A stretch of 64,000 bases of DNA from Mucilaginibacter jinjuensis (GCF_028596025.1 NZ_CP117167.1:496001-560000), one strand, 5' to 3'. Positions 1 through 8,787 are shown, counted from the first letter of the stretch. Notes: generated by a model from the letters alone, not told the origin. Numbers and translations are program-made.

Positions 1-1
1 A

Positions 2-688
2 CTATTTGTTTTTGTTGTGTCTTTGCCAACCATCATCAACTGGATTGAGGGCATCATACCTAAAGCCGATGAAAAGGTTAAGGTAACCGATGTGGTGTTA
101 CAGCCACCTCCACCAGTAGACCAAACTAAAAAACCACCTCCGCCGCCTCCTGAGCCGCCTAAACCAAAGGTAGACCAGGTGCGTTTCCCACCTCCGGTAG
201 TAAAACCGGATAACGAGGTGCGTGAGAAAGATCCACCGACCATCCAGGAGTTAAAAACTGCTGATCCAGGTCAGCAAGATGTTAAGGGTGACCCTAATGC
301 TGAAGTACGTATCGATGAGCCGGTTGGTAAATCAGACGTTAAGCAAGTAGTAGAAGAAGACCCTAACCAGATCTTTACTTCTGTTGAGCAATCAGCTGAG
401 TTCCCTGGTGGTTTAGATAAATTTGGTAAATACCTTGGTAACAACATCCGCTACCCGGCTGTTGCCCGCGAGAATAACGTACAAGGTCGTGTAATTGTAC
501 AGTTCGTTGTTGAAAGAGACGGCTCACTTACAGATATTCACGTAGTACGTGGTTTAGGTAGCGGTTGCGATGAAGAAGCAATCCGTGTACTTAAAAATTC
601 ACCAAAGTGGAAACCAGGTATCCAAAATGGTAGACCTGTTAGACAGCAGTACACTGTGCCTATCAGCTTTACCCTGCAAGATCAATAA
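2..688 (+). CDS. TonB-like energy transducer, 5'-truncated by window edge
   Basis: The reading frame is open from base 2 to the TAA at 686-688, and the first GTG at 17 is unlikely to be the true start because hydrophobic codons precede it (the end of the N-terminal membrane anchor). A proline-rich periplasmic spacer with PPPPP and PPPEPPKPK runs follows. The last 90 or so residues are a TonB C-terminal domain (FPGG, then YP-ARENNVQGRV, then WKPG and a final ISFTL strand). Proteins of this type carry ExbB/ExbD-derived proton-motive energy to outer-membrane receptors. ExbB and ExbD genes would be expected just upstream, outside the window. The family is clear; which receptor it serves cannot be told. 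Confidence 0.9.
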   Translation, partial: LFVFVVSLPTIINWIEGIIPKADEKVKVTDVVLQPPPPVDQTKKPPPPPPEPPKPKVDQVRFPPPVVKPDNEVREKDPPTIQELKTADPGQQDVKGDPNAEVRIDEPVGKSDVKQVVEEDPNQIFTSVEQSAEFPGGLDKFGKYLGNNIRYPAVARENNVQGRVIVQFVVERDGSLTDIHVVRGLGSGCDEEAIRVLKNSPKWKPGIQNGRPVRQQYTVPISFTLQDQ

Positions 689-694
689 TACTTC

Positions 695-925
695 ATGTCA
701 TATCAAAATCATGGTAAGCAAAAATCGCTCAAAAGGCGGTTTTTGCTTATTTTAGGAGCTACTACATTTGCATTCATCCTGGCCCTTGGCCTGATGATTG
801 CCTTCTGGGACCGGATGCCTTTAAACCTTTCTAAGGTGCAGCGTTATATTTTCGGTTCGTTAGTGATTTTATACGCTATACTAAGATTTTCAAGATTATT
901 TAAGAAAGACACTGATGAAGAATAG
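695..925 (+). CDS. Small two-helix membrane protein of the tonB operon
   Basis: A 76-residue protein begins 6 bases after the TonB-like stop and overlaps the next gene by 11 bases, so it is almost certainly translated as part of the same operon. After a basic N-terminus (KQKSLKRR) there are two predicted membrane helices, roughly residues 16-37 and 48-63, followed by a charged tail (KKDTDEE). I do not know a function. Its fixed place between a tonB gene and a PstS-like lipoprotein gene suggests a helper of the energy-transduction complex, which is inference only. Confidence 0.8.
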   Translation: MSYQNHGKQKSLKRRFLLILGATTFAFILALGLMIAFWDRMPLNLSKVQRYIFGSLVILYAILRFSRLFKKDTDEE

Positions 926-1835
926 TATTAAACTAATGCTGTTAAGTTCTGTCTTAATATTGTTGTTTATTACTTGCCAGCAAAAAAAGGCTGATAAGTA
1001 TAAAGCCAACGATGATGAACCTCACAAAGGCGAAATAAATATTGCCGTTGATGAATCATTTAAGCCTATAGTTGATGAAGAAGCTTATGTGTTTAAAGGG
1101 ATATACACAGAGGCCAAACCCAACTTTAAGTACGAGACAGAAAATGACGTATTGCGTAGTTTTTTTAACGATAGTGTAAGGGTTGCTATATTATCAAGAA
1201 AACTTGATACCAATGAGACGAGAATTTTAAAAAATCGTACATTGCCACCCGAAATCATCCCGTTTGCTGTTGACGCAGTGTCGTTAATTGTAAACAAAGC
1301 GTCAAATGATACGCTGATTACGGTAGCAGATATAAAAAATATGCTTGCCGGAAAGACTAAAACAGACAAGAGTATCGTTTTTGATAATCCGAACTCGAGT
1401 TTGGTAAGATATTTGAAAGAGTTTACAGGGAGCAAGGATTTGACGCAGAAAAATATCTACGCGCTAAAATCAAACAAAGAGGTACTTAATTATGTAAGTA
1501 CGCATGAAAATGCAATTGGTATAATAGGTTTCAGCTGGTTAAATGACCCAGATCCCGATTATGCCGCTGCCGTTAACAATGTTAAAATTGTGGGCGTTCG
1601 CGATGAAGGCAGCAAGCAATTTGCTAAAGAATACTACAAACCATCACAAACAACACTTGCTTTAAAGCAGTATCCTTTAAGCCGCCACTTGTATATTATT
1701 AACAGTACAGGCAAATTGGGTTTAGGCAGAGGGTTTACCGACTTTTTGGCCAGTGAAAGAGGACAGCGGATTATTTTAAAATCGGGTTTATTGCCGGATT
1801 CTATTCCGCAGAGGTTAATAAATATTAAAGAGTAA
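915..1835 (+). CDS. PstS-like substrate-binding lipoprotein
   Basis: The 306-residue product starts with a lipoprotein signal peptide ending at Cys21 (LLFITC), which should anchor it in a membrane. The rest resembles the phosphate-binding PstS / PBP-like family: NIAVDESFKPIVDEE near the start, VDAVSLIVNKASNDT in the middle, and a C-terminal stretch with RHLYIINS and GRGFTDFLASERGQRI typical of these folds. No pst transporter genes (pstC, pstA, pstB) are adjacent; it sits between a tonB operon and a TPR gene. In Sphingobacteriaceae such orphan PstS-like lipoproteins often follow tonB, so a role in phosphate transport is not certain. It overlaps the upstream small gene by 11 bases. Confidence 0.8.
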   Translation: MKNSIKLMLLSSVLILLFITCQQKKADKYKANDDEPHKGEINIAVDESFKPIVDEEAYVFKGIYTEAKPNFKYETENDVLRSFFNDSVRVAILSRKLDTNETRILKNRTLPPEIIPFAVDAVSLIVNKASNDTLITVADIKNMLAGKTKTDKSIVFDNPNSSLVRYLKEFTGSKDLTQKNIYALKSNKEVLNYVSTHENAIGIIGFSWLNDPDPDYAAAVNNVKIVGVRDEGSKQFAKEYYKPSQTTLALKQYPLSRHLYIINSTGKLGLGRGFTDFLASERGQRIILKSGLLPDSIPQRLINIKE

Positions 1836-1863
1836 AAGAATAACTAAAACTATAAATTAAGCC

Positions 1864-3555
1864 ATGAAACTATTAAGTAAAGTAGCGTATGCCGCAGCGG
1901 GCTTGGTATTTATAGGTTCATCAGTTTTTGCGCAGAGTCTTGCCGACGCCAAAAAAGCTATTGACGCCGAACAATATCAGAAAGCTAAGTCGATCTTAAA
2001 AAATCTGACAACCACACAACCTACAAAAGATGAAAACTTCTTTTATTTAGGTTGGGTGTATACCATACAAGATTATACAGATTCAGCAAAAGTTGTATTT
2101 AACCAGGGTGTAACAGCTAACCCAAAATCAGCATTAAACTATGCTGGTTTAGGCGTAGTAGCACATTTGGATAAAGACAACTCTAGCGCCACAATGAACT
2201 TCGATAAAGCAATAGCTAATGCCGCTAAAGACAGCAAACCTTATGTATATATAGGTAAAGGTTACCTGTTATTGCCTCCGGGTAAAGGTACTACTGTTGC
2301 TGCTGCCGATGCTAATGCAGCTATAGCTGTTTTAACAAAGGGTTTAGCAGTAAACGCAAAAGATGTTGATTTGAACGTTGCCCTGGGTGATGCTTACCGT
2401 TCGCAATTAAAGAGCAACGATGCCTACAAATATTATTCAGATGCAGTTGCACTTAACCCGCAATCTGCAGTGGCTAACGTAGCTATCGGTGTGTTATGGA
2501 AATTTGCAAACAACTTTGAGGATGCCGAAAAGCAATTCCAAAAAGCGATCAGCATCGATCCTAACTTTGGCCCTGCTTATCGCGAGTGGGCTGAAACAGA
2601 TTTGCGTTGGGCTTTAACCGAACCAAAAATGGCTTCAGAAAAAGTAAAACAAGCTGCTGATCAGTATCGCAAATACTTAAGCTTAACTGATATGTCTGTT
2701 GAGTCACGTATGCGTTATGCCGACTTCTTAATTCAGGCTGGTGATTACAAAACCTTACAAACTGAAGCAGCTGCTTTATCTTCATCTGCAAATACTAACT
2801 TACGTATCTATCGTTATTTAGGCTATTCAGCTTATGAGAATGGTGATTATGCTGCCGGTTTAACTGCCATGAACAAATGGATTAGCCAGGCTGGTGAAAA
2901 ACGTATTATCCCACGTGATTACCTGTACTTAGGCCGTTTGCAAATCGCTTCTGGTCAGGATTCATTGGGTATCCAGTCATTGCAAAAAGCATATCAGTTA
3001 GATACTACTCAAGCAGATGTATTTAATGAGATTGCTAAAAACTACTACGGTAAAAAGAAATATGCACAAGCTGGTGATGCTTATGCTACTTATATCCAAA
3101 AATCACGTAAAGGTAACCTGAACGATTATTTCCGCGAAGGTACCAGCTACTACTTTGCTTACGATGAGAAAAACCCGAAAGCAGATACCATGTTATTGGT
3201 AAAAGCAGATTCGGCTTTCGCACACATCGAGCACACAGCTACTACCCCGGTTGCAGCTGTTGCATTGTACCGTGCTTATGTTAATGATACTAAAGATCGC
3301 GACCGCCAGAACATTAAAGGTTATGCAAAACCTTTCTATGAGAAATACATCGAGATCGTAACTACTAAAGGTGTAACCGATGCTGATAAGAAATCATTAG
3401 CTTCTGCTTACGCTTACCTGGGTACTTACTATCAGTACAAAGAAAAGGATAATGCCAAGGCTACGGATAACTTTACCAAGGCCCGGGATTTAGACCCTAA
3501 CAATAAACAAGCACAGGCCTTCTTCGCTAAGGGGGCACCTGCAAAGGGTAAATAA
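1864..3555 (+). CDS. Exported TPR-repeat protein
   Basis: A 563-residue protein with a signal peptide (about residues 1-23, cleavage after VFA before QSLADAKK). Tetratricopeptide-like helices run through its whole length: ENFFYLGWVYTIQDY, PKSALNYAGLGVVAHL, QFQKAISIDPNFGPAYREWAE, DVFNEIAKNYYGKKKY and a last canonical unit ending in DLDPNNKQAQAFF. TPR domains hold protein complexes together, and here it would act in the periplasm. It starts 28 bases after the PstS-like gene and is the last gene before a strong terminator, so it closes the tonB-containing operon. Function beyond scaffolding is unknown. Confidence 0.85.
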   Translation: MKLLSKVAYAAAGLVFIGSSVFAQSLADAKKAIDAEQYQKAKSILKNLTTTQPTKDENFFYLGWVYTIQDYTDSAKVVFNQGVTANPKSALNYAGLGVVAHLDKDNSSATMNFDKAIANAAKDSKPYVYIGKGYLLLPPGKGTTVAAADANAAIAVLTKGLAVNAKDVDLNVALGDAYRSQLKSNDAYKYYSDAVALNPQSAVANVAIGVLWKFANNFEDAEKQFQKAISIDPNFGPAYREWAETDLRWALTEPKMASEKVKQAADQYRKYLSLTDMSVESRMRYADFLIQAGDYKTLQTEAAALSSSANTNLRIYRYLGYSAYENGDYAAGLTAMNKWISQAGEKRIIPRDYLYLGRLQIASGQDSLGIQSLQKAYQLDTTQADVFNEIAKNYYGKKKYAQAGDAYATYIQKSRKGNLNDYFREGTSYYFAYDEKNPKADTMLLVKADSAFAHIEHTATTPVAAVALYRAYVNDTKDRDRQNIKGYAKPFYEKYIEIVTTKGVTDADKKSLASAYAYLGTYYQYKEKDNAKATDNFTKARDLDPNNKQAQAFFAKGAPAKGK

Positions 3556-3583
3556 TTTATTACATCAGCTTTAAAAGCTGAAT

Positions 3584-3618
3584 AAAAAAGACCTCTGAAA
3601 AAGAGGTCTTTTTTTATT
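3584..3618 (+). terminator. Rho-independent terminator after the tonB/TPR operon
   Basis: An A-run and the arm AAAGACCTCT pair with AGAGGTCTTT across a short A-rich loop, followed directly by a T-run. It lies 29 bases past the TPR stop and 25 bases before nuoA, separating the two operons. The symmetric A and T runs would let it work in either direction. Confidence 0.9.
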
Positions 3619-3630
3619 TTATCTCATTAC

Positions 3631-3638
3631 TATATTTG
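3631..3638 (+). promoter_or_regulatory. Candidate Bacteroidota -7 element for the nuo operon
   Basis: TATATTTG matches the Bacteroidota consensus TAnnTTTG and ends 4 bases before the nuoA ATG. If used, transcription would begin at or within a few bases of the start codon, giving an almost leaderless nuoA message. No good TTG element is visible about 20 bases upstream because that space holds the terminator's T-run. Placement supports it; the missing -33 box weakens it. Confidence 0.45.
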
Positions 3639-3642
3639 CACT

Positions 3643-4020
3643 ATGGAAGTACAAAGTTTACCGGTTAATTTTTTACCGATTATATTTCAAATGCTGGTGG
3701 CCATCGGCTTTGTGGTAACTACAATGTTTGTTACGCATAAACTGGGCCCGCAGCGTAAAACAAAAGATAAACTTACCCCTTTCGAGTCGGGTATCGAAGT
3801 TATTGGTAACGCACGTACACCTATCTCCGTCAAATACTTCCTGGTAGCTATACTGTTTGTATTGTTTGATGTGGAGGTGATTTTCATGTACCCATGGGCG
3901 GTAAATTTCCGCGATTTGGGTAAAGATGGCATGATCGAAATGTTCATCTTCATGGCTACGTTGTTACTGGGCTTTTTCTACGTTATCAAAAAAGGCGTTT
4001 TAGACTGGCGTTTAGATTAA
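3643..4020 (+). CDS. nuoA: NADH-quinone oxidoreductase subunit A
   Basis: A 125-residue membrane subunit of respiratory complex I. It shows three hydrophobic helices (about residues 9-30, 62-82, 92-114) and the conserved loop KLTPFESGIEV followed by ISVKYFLVAILFVLFDVEVIFMYPW (given here in two parts: residues near 57-76 and the DVEV segment), which is the family's hallmark. NuoA helps form the quinone-access region where the hydrophilic arm meets the membrane arm. It is the first of 14 nuo genes in canonical order and has its own candidate promoter. Length is normal. Confidence 0.97.
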   Translation: MEVQSLPVNFLPIIFQMLVAIGFVVTTMFVTHKLGPQRKTKDKLTPFESGIEVIGNARTPISVKYFLVAILFVLFDVEVIFMYPWAVNFRDLGKDGMIEMFIFMATLLLGFFYVIKKGVLDWRLD

Positions 4021-4073
4021 TTCTAAATACGCACTGTAAGCGACTACGGTGGCTGTAAAAACGTTATTTATTG

Positions 4074-4104
4074 TAAATTTGTGCTTATCTTTTATGGATA
4101 AGCA
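4074..4104 (+). promoter_or_regulatory. TAAATTTG element and hairpin upstream of nuoB
   Basis: TAAATTTG (4074-4081) fits the TAnnTTTG consensus and is immediately followed by a perfect 8-bp hairpin, TGCTTATC (4082-4089) and GATAAGCA (4097-4104). The 105-base nuoA-nuoB gap is the only sizeable gap in the first part of the operon. A secondary promoter, or a hairpin that trims or stabilises the transcript, are both possible. No -33 box is evident. Confidence 0.35.
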
Positions 4105-4125
4105 TATCTTTTTTGAGATAATTCA

Positions 4126-4668
4126 ATGAGCGATATACAAATAGTTGATGCGCCTCCAGGCGTCGAAGGGGCAGGTTTTTTCGCCACATCACTTGATAAG
4201 GCTGTTGGTTTAGCACGTTCATATTCATTATGGCCGCTTCCATTTGCTACTTCATGCTGTGGTATTGAATTTATGGCCACCATGGCTTCGCACTATGATC
4301 TTTCGAGATTTGGTGCCGAGCGTTTAAGTTTCTCACCCCGCCAGGCCGATCTGCTGATGGTTATGGGCACCATTTCTAAAAAAATGGCTCCCGTGCTTCG
4401 CCAGGTTTATTTGCAAATGGCCGAGCCTCGTTGGGTTATGGCTGTTGGTGCCTGTGCATCAAGCGGTGGTATATTTGATACTTATTCTGTTTTACAAGGT
4501 ATTGATGAGGTTATCCCGGTTGACGTTTACGTACCCGGTTGCCCGCCACGCCCCGAAGCCATTATTGATGGTTTTATCAATATTCAGAAACTGGTTCAAA
4601 CAGAATCACTGCGCAGAAGAGATTCGCCAGAGTACCAGAAATTATTATCACAATACGGAATTCTATAA
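4126..4668 (+). CDS. nuoB: NADH-quinone oxidoreductase subunit B
   Basis: A 180-residue iron-sulfur subunit that holds cluster N2, the last electron carrier before quinone. The four ligands are visible: the tandem pair Cys44-Cys45 (TSCCGIEF), Cys110 (VGACASSGG) and Cys139 (VPGCPPRPE). The arginine-rich stretch around PRQADLL and [11 protein letters not shown] is also typical. It ends by sharing one base with the nuoC start (ATAATGG), indicating coupled translation. Length and motifs are standard for the family. Confidence 0.98.
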   Translation: MSDIQIVDAPPGVEGAGFFATSLDKAVGLARSYSLWPLPFATSCCGIEFMATMASHYDLSRFGAERLSFSPRQADLLMVMGTISKKMAPVLRQVYLQMAEPRWVMAVGACASSGGIFDTYSVLQGIDEVIPVDVYVPGCPPRPEAIIDGFINIQKLVQTESLRRRDSPEYQKLLSQYGIL

Positions 4669-5174
4669 TGGGTAAGATAACCAACGAAGAGCTGCTTCAA
4701 AAGTTAAAGCTTCAATTTGGCGAAAATGTAAGCAACGTTACAGAGTCATACGGCCTGCTAACTGTTGATACAACCCGTGAGCAAATTATTGATTTGTTAA
4801 ACTGGTTATACAACGAGCCTGTTTTGCAGTTTACCTACTTAACAGATATTACCGCAGTACATTATCCTGAGCTGCAGGGTAAAGAGATGGCAGTTGTTTA
4901 CCACGTGCATAGCCTGGTAAATAATATCCGTATCCGTGTTAAGGTTTTCCTTGCAGAAGGCGATATCAACATCCCTACGGCAACCACCATCTGGAATGGT
5001 GCCAACTGGATGGAGCGTGAAACCTACGACTTTTTTGGTGTGAACTTTACTGGTCACGCTGATCTGCGCAGGATCTTGAACGTTGACGATATGACTGTTT
5101 TCCCGATGCGTAAAGAGTTTCCGCTCGAAGACCCGAACAGGGTAGATAAGAAAGATTATTTTTTTGGAAGATAG
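4668..5174 (+). CDS. nuoC: NADH-quinone oxidoreductase subunit C
   Basis: A 168-residue subunit of the complex I connecting arm (30-kDa family). The signature is the segment WMERETYDFFGVNFTGH, followed by DLRRILNVDD and FPMRKEFPLE near the C-terminus. It has no cofactor and supports NuoD and NuoB around the quinone site. It is a separate gene from nuoD, unlike the fused nuoCD of enterobacteria. It starts on the last base of nuoB and is followed 3 bases later by nuoD. Confidence 0.97.
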   Translation: MGKITNEELLQKLKLQFGENVSNVTESYGLLTVDTTREQIIDLLNWLYNEPVLQFTYLTDITAVHYPELQGKEMAVVYHVHSLVNNIRIRVKVFLAEGDINIPTATTIWNGANWMERETYDFFGVNFTGHADLRRILNVDDMTVFPMRKEFPLEDPNRVDKKDYFFGR

Positions 5175-5177
5175 AAC

Positions 5178-6389
5178 ATGCAAAATTTTCCGGCATATAC
5201 CGACACTGATTTACAAAGCGAGTTATCAACCCTTAACCTGGGGCCAACTCACCCGGCTACACACGGCGTTTTCCAAAACGTTTTGCAGCTGGATGGCGAG
5301 CGCATTGTAAGCGGTGTTTCAACCATTGGTTATATACACCGCGCTTTTGAAAAGATAGCAGAACACAGGCCGTTTTATCAAATCACGCCGCTTACAGACC
5401 GTTTAAACTATTGCTCTTCGCCTATTAACAATATGGGCTGGCATTTATCGGTCGAGAAGTTATTGGGTATCGAAACTCCTAAGCGTGTTGATTACATGCG
5501 CATCATTATTATGGAATTGGCGCGTATTGCCGATCACATTGTTTGTAATGGTGTATTAGGTGTTGATACTGGCGCATTCACCGGTTTCCTTTACATGATG
5601 GAGTACCGTGAGGCTATTTACGAGATCTACGAAGAAGTTTGCGGTTCGCGCTTAACTACCAACGTTGGCCGTATCGGTGGTTTCGAGCGTAACTATAATG
5701 ATATCGCTTTCGCGAAGATCCGTAAGTTCCTGGAAACTTTCCCGAAAGCTTTATCCGAGTTCGAAAGCCTGTTTAACCGTAACCGTATATTTATTGACCG
5801 TACTAAAGATGTTGCGCCTGTAACTGCAGAGCAAGCTTTAAGCTACAGCTGGAGCGGCCCGATTTTACGCGCTACCGGTGTTGATTACGATGTACGTGCT
5901 ATGAACCCTTACTGCTCTTACGATGAGTTTGACTTTGAGGTTCCGGTGGGTACAAGGGGCGATGTTTACGATCGTTTCCTGGTTCGTAACGAAGAAATGA
6001 AACAGAGCTTACGCTTAATTGAGCAGGCTTTGACCAAAATAGAAAAAGAAGATCCAAATATTTTCCATGCCGATGTGCCTGAGTTTTACCTGCCTCCGAA
6101 AGAGGAAGTGTATAACAACATGGAAGCATTGATCTATCACTTTAAAATTGTGATGGGTGAAGTTAAAACTCCTGTTGCCGAAGTTTACCACAGTGTAGAA
6201 GGTGCAAACGGAGAGCTTGGATTTTATATTATAAATGATGGTGGCCGCTCGCCTTATCGCCTGCACTTCCGCCGCCCAAGTTTTATTAATTACCAGGCTT
6301 ATGCGCCAATGAGCAGAGGCATGCTGCTGTCAGACGCCATTATTAACATGAGTAGTTTAAACATTATTGCCGGAGAATTAGATGCTTAA
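5178..6389 (+). CDS. nuoD: NADH-quinone oxidoreductase subunit D
   Basis: A 403-residue, 49-kDa-type subunit that lines the quinone-binding pocket. Landmarks are LNLGPTHPATHG near residue 20, where the conserved His contacts the quinone head-group, YIHRAFEKIAEHR, and the GRIGGFERNYND region. The C-terminus (LSDAIINMSSLNIIAGELDA) holds the usual acidic tail, ending in Asp-Ala where many homologues end in Asp-Arg. Its last 8 bases overlap nuoE, consistent with translational coupling. Confidence 0.97.
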   Translation: MQNFPAYTDTDLQSELSTLNLGPTHPATHGVFQNVLQLDGERIVSGVSTIGYIHRAFEKIAEHRPFYQITPLTDRLNYCSSPINNMGWHLSVEKLLGIETPKRVDYMRIIIMELARIADHIVCNGVLGVDTGAFTGFLYMMEYREAIYEIYEEVCGSRLTTNVGRIGGFERNYNDIAFAKIRKFLETFPKALSEFESLFNRNRIFIDRTKDVAPVTAEQALSYSWSGPILRATGVDYDVRAMNPYCSYDEFDFEVPVGTRGDVYDRFLVRNEEMKQSLRLIEQALTKIEKEDPNIFHADVPEFYLPPKEEVYNNMEALIYHFKIVMGEVKTPVAEVYHSVEGANGELGFYIINDGGRSPYRLHFRRPSFINYQAYAPMSRGMLLSDAIINMSSLNIIAGELDA

Positions 6390-6906
6390 AGTACAACATA
6401 CCAGCGCACCGGTTGAATTTTCGGAAAAACTGTTAGCCCAGTTTGCCGATAAAGTAAGCCGCTACCCGGAAGGTAAGCAAAAATCGGCCTTACTGCCTAT
6501 ACTGCACGATGTGCAGGCCGAATTAGGTTGGTTAAGCCCCGAGGCTATGGATAAAGTAGCCGCATATTTAAAAATTGAACCTATCGAAGTATATGAGGTT
6601 GCTACCTTTTATACCATGTACCTGATGCGTCCTCAAGGTAAATACTTTTTGGAGGTTTGCCGTACCGGCCCTTGCTGCCTGGTAGGTGCCGAAAAAATAA
6701 TGGACTATCTGGAAGAAAAGTTAGGTGTTAAAGAAGGCGAGATTACTCCCGATGGTTTATTTAGCTGGAGAGGTGTAGAGTGCCTTGCAGCCTGTGGCTT
6801 TGGCCCGGTATTGCAAATTGGCCCTGAATATACTTTCTACGAAAACCTGACACCAGCTTCGGTAGATCAGTTGATTAGTGACTTAACAGCAAAAGCTAAT
6901 AACTAA
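6382..6906 (+). CDS. nuoE: NADH-quinone oxidoreductase subunit E
   Basis: A 174-residue, 24-kDa-type thioredoxin-fold subunit that binds the [2Fe-2S] cluster N1a. The ligands are Cys93 and Cys98 (EVCRTGPCC) and Cys134 and Cys138 (ECLAACGFGP), spaced C-x4-C and C-x3-C as expected. The N-terminal helical part (QAELGWLSPEAMDKVA, YEVATFYTMY) is typical. It works with NuoF in the NADH-oxidising tip. It overlaps nuoD by 8 bases and nuoF by 1 base. Confidence 0.97.
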   Translation: MLKVQHTSAPVEFSEKLLAQFADKVSRYPEGKQKSALLPILHDVQAELGWLSPEAMDKVAAYLKIEPIEVYEVATFYTMYLMRPQGKYFLEVCRTGPCCLVGAEKIMDYLEEKLGVKEGEITPDGLFSWRGVECLAACGFGPVLQIGPEYTFYENLTPASVDQLISDLTAKANN

Positions 6907-8267
6907 TGGCACGTAAATTATTACTTGAACATATAAACGTACCGGGCATCAATACTTACGATGTTTACCGCTCAAAAGGTGGTTATGCTTCTGTTGAAAA
7001 GGCTTTAAAAACCCTTTCGCCGGAAGATGTGGTAGAAGAGGTTAAAAAATCGGGCTTACGTGGCCGCGGTGGTGCCGGTTTCCCAACCGGTATGAAGTGG
7101 AGTTTTTTGGCTAAGCCCGAGGGTGTTGCCCGCTACCTGGTTTGTAATGCCGATGAATCGGAGCCGGGTACTTTTAAAGACCGTTACCTGATGACTTATA
7201 TCCCTCACTTATTAATTGAGGGAATGATTGTTGCCAGTTATGCACTGGGTGCTAAAACATCATACATCTACGTACGTGGAGAAATGATGCCGCAGATCCG
7301 CATACTGGAACGTGCTATTGCTGAAGCAAAAAATGCCGGCTTTTTAGGTAAAAACATTCTGGGTACAGGTTACGATCTGGAGCTTTATGTACAACCCGGA
7401 GGCGGCGCTTATATATGCGGTGAAGAAACTGCATTGTTAGAATCACTGGAAGGTAAACGTGGTAACCCGCGTATTAAGCCACCATTCCCGGCTATTGCTG
7501 GTTTGTATGGCTGCCCAACTGTGGTAAACAACGTAGAATCTATAGCTGCCGTTGTGCCTATCATTAATGAAGGTGGCGACGAATATGCTAAACTGGGTAT
7601 TGGCCGTAGTACAGGTACTAAGCTGATCTCTGCAGGTGGTAATGTTAAAAAGCCAGGTGTATATGAGATTGATTTAGGTTTACCTGCCGAAGAGTTTTTA
7701 TACTCTGACGAATATTGCGGAGGTATTGCCAACGGCAAACGCTTAAAGGCAGTTGTTGCAGGTGGTTCATCAGTGCCAATTTTACCTGCTAATTTGTTCC
7801 TGAAAACAGCTAACAACGAAGCACGCTTAATGAGCTACGAATCATTATCAGACGGTGGTTTTGCTACTGGTACCATGATGGGTTCGGGCGGTTTCATTGC
7901 TTTTGATGAAGATCAGTGCATCGTACGTAATACCTGGAATTTCACCCGTTTCTACAGCCACGAAAGCTGCGGACAATGTTCGCCTTGCCGTGAAGGTACC
8001 GGATGGATGGAAAAAGTATTGCACCGCTTAGAGAACGGCCACGGTAAAATGAGCGATATGGACATGCTGGTTGATATCTCTAAGAAAATAGAAGGAAACA
8101 CAATTTGTCCGCTGGGTGACGCAGCTGCATGGCCGGTGGCCAGCGCTATCCGCCACTTCAGAGATGAGTTTGAATGGCATGTTACCAATGCGGCAACTGC
8201 AGTAACACGGAACTATGGTATTGCGCATTATGCAGATCCATTAGTTATAGCTGAAAAGGCTGGTTAA
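6906..8267 (+). CDS. nuoF: NADH-quinone oxidoreductase subunit F
   Basis: A 453-residue, 51-kDa-type subunit that binds NADH and FMN and carries the [4Fe-4S] cluster N3. The NADH/FMN motif [10 protein letters not shown] is near residue 55 and the FMN loop [14 protein letters not shown] follows. The cluster ligands are in [11 protein letters not shown] (about residues 354-360) and the Cys of [12 protein letters not shown] (about 401). Length is normal. It is the last gene before the operon is interrupted by a palindromic repeat and an unrelated cyclotransferase-like gene. Confidence 0.98.
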   Translation: MARKLLLEHINVPGINTYDVYRSKGGYASVEKALKTLSPEDVVEEVKKSGLRGRGGAGFPTGMKWSFLAKPEGVARYLVCNADESEPGTFKDRYLMTYIPHLLIEGMIVASYALGAKTSYIYVRGEMMPQIRILERAIAEAKNAGFLGKNILGTGYDLELYVQPGGGAYICGEETALLESLEGKRGNPRIKPPFPAIAGLYGCPTVVNNVESIAAVVPIINEGGDEYAKLGIGRSTGTKLISAGGNVKKPGVYEIDLGLPAEEFLYSDEYCGGIANGKRLKAVVAGGSSVPILPANLFLKTANNEARLMSYESLSDGGFATGTMMGSGGFIAFDEDQCIVRNTWNFTRFYSHESCGQCSPCREGTGWMEKVLHRLENGHGKMSDMDMLVDISKKIEGNTICPLGDAAAWPVASAIRHFRDEFEWHVTNAATAVTRNYGIAHYADPLVIAEKAG

Positions 8268-8288
8268 TTGAATTGAAATAAATAATTT

Positions 8289-8373
8289 GTCATTGCGAGG
8301 TACAAAGCAATCTCGTAGCTCTACAGATCGAAGAGGAATACGAGGAGATTGCCACGCTATCGCTCGCAATGAC
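8289..8373. repeat. Palindromic dispersed repeat (TCATTGCGAGG family), copy 1
   Basis: The arm GTCATTGCGAGGTACAAAGC (from 8289) is matched in reverse at 8339-8373, which ends CGCTCGCAATGAC, with internal pairing of TCTCGTA to TACGAGGAGA. It is a degenerate copy of the sharper element at 21718-21798. It fills the nuoF to cyclotransferase gap inside the nuo operon, so it is transcribed in the middle of a long message. The last bases of the element create an ATG (8369) that lengthens the next reading frame artificially. Confidence 0.85.
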
Positions 8374-8392
8374 AAGAAGTTTAAAGTCTACA

Positions 8393-8785
8393 ATGGAATA
8401 TCTGTTTGTTTACGGAACATTACTGAAAGACTTTAAGCACACAGCAAGGCTTCCTATAGAAGAACACTTGCAATTCATCAGCAAAGCAACTATTAAAGGC
8501 GCTTTGTACGATTTAGGAAATTACCCCGGTTATGTTGAAGAACCATTTGGGGAAGTTAAAGGTGAGTTATACCGTATAGATAAAATCGATAGGGTATTTG
8601 AAATTCTCGATAAATACGAAGGTTTGTTTGATGACGAGCCTGAATACATCAGAAGAAGGAAAACAATAGAACTGCCGGACGGTGAAAAAGTGGAAAGCTG
8701 GATCTATATTTTTCAGCAACAGCTTCGCCCCGAACATAAAAGAATAATAGACGGCGATTACATCGCTTATGTTAATAAAGGTTGA
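8393..8785 (+). CDS. Gamma-glutamylcyclotransferase-like (AIG2/GGCT fold) protein
   Basis: A 130-residue protein beginning MEYLFVYGTLLKDF. The YGTL motif near the N-terminus and the later acidic position in LDKYEGL, with a YxRRxxxI segment, are the marks of the GGCT/AIG2 fold, in which the YGSL-type loop binds a gamma-glutamyl group and a Glu acts as base. I prefer ATG 8393 to the in-frame ATG 8369, because the latter lies in the palindromic repeat and adds only repeat-derived residues. It sits between nuoF and nuoG on the same strand, ending 2 bases before nuoG. It is not a complex I subunit; substrate and reason for this location are unknown. Confidence 0.85.
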   Translation: MEYLFVYGTLLKDFKHTARLPIEEHLQFISKATIKGALYDLGNYPGYVEEPFGEVKGELYRIDKIDRVFEILDKYEGLFDDEPEYIRRRKTIELPDGEKVESWIYIFQQQLRPEHKRIIDGDYIAYVNKG

Positions 8786-8787
8786 TA

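Noticed and set aside
915..1835. Part of a pst phosphate transport operon
   Set aside because: No pstC, pstA, pstB or phoU is adjacent; the gene belongs to the tonB-like operon.
8369..8392. Earlier ATG for the cyclotransferase-like gene
   Set aside because: This ATG is created by the end of the palindromic repeat (GCAATGAC) and adds residues with no similarity to the family.
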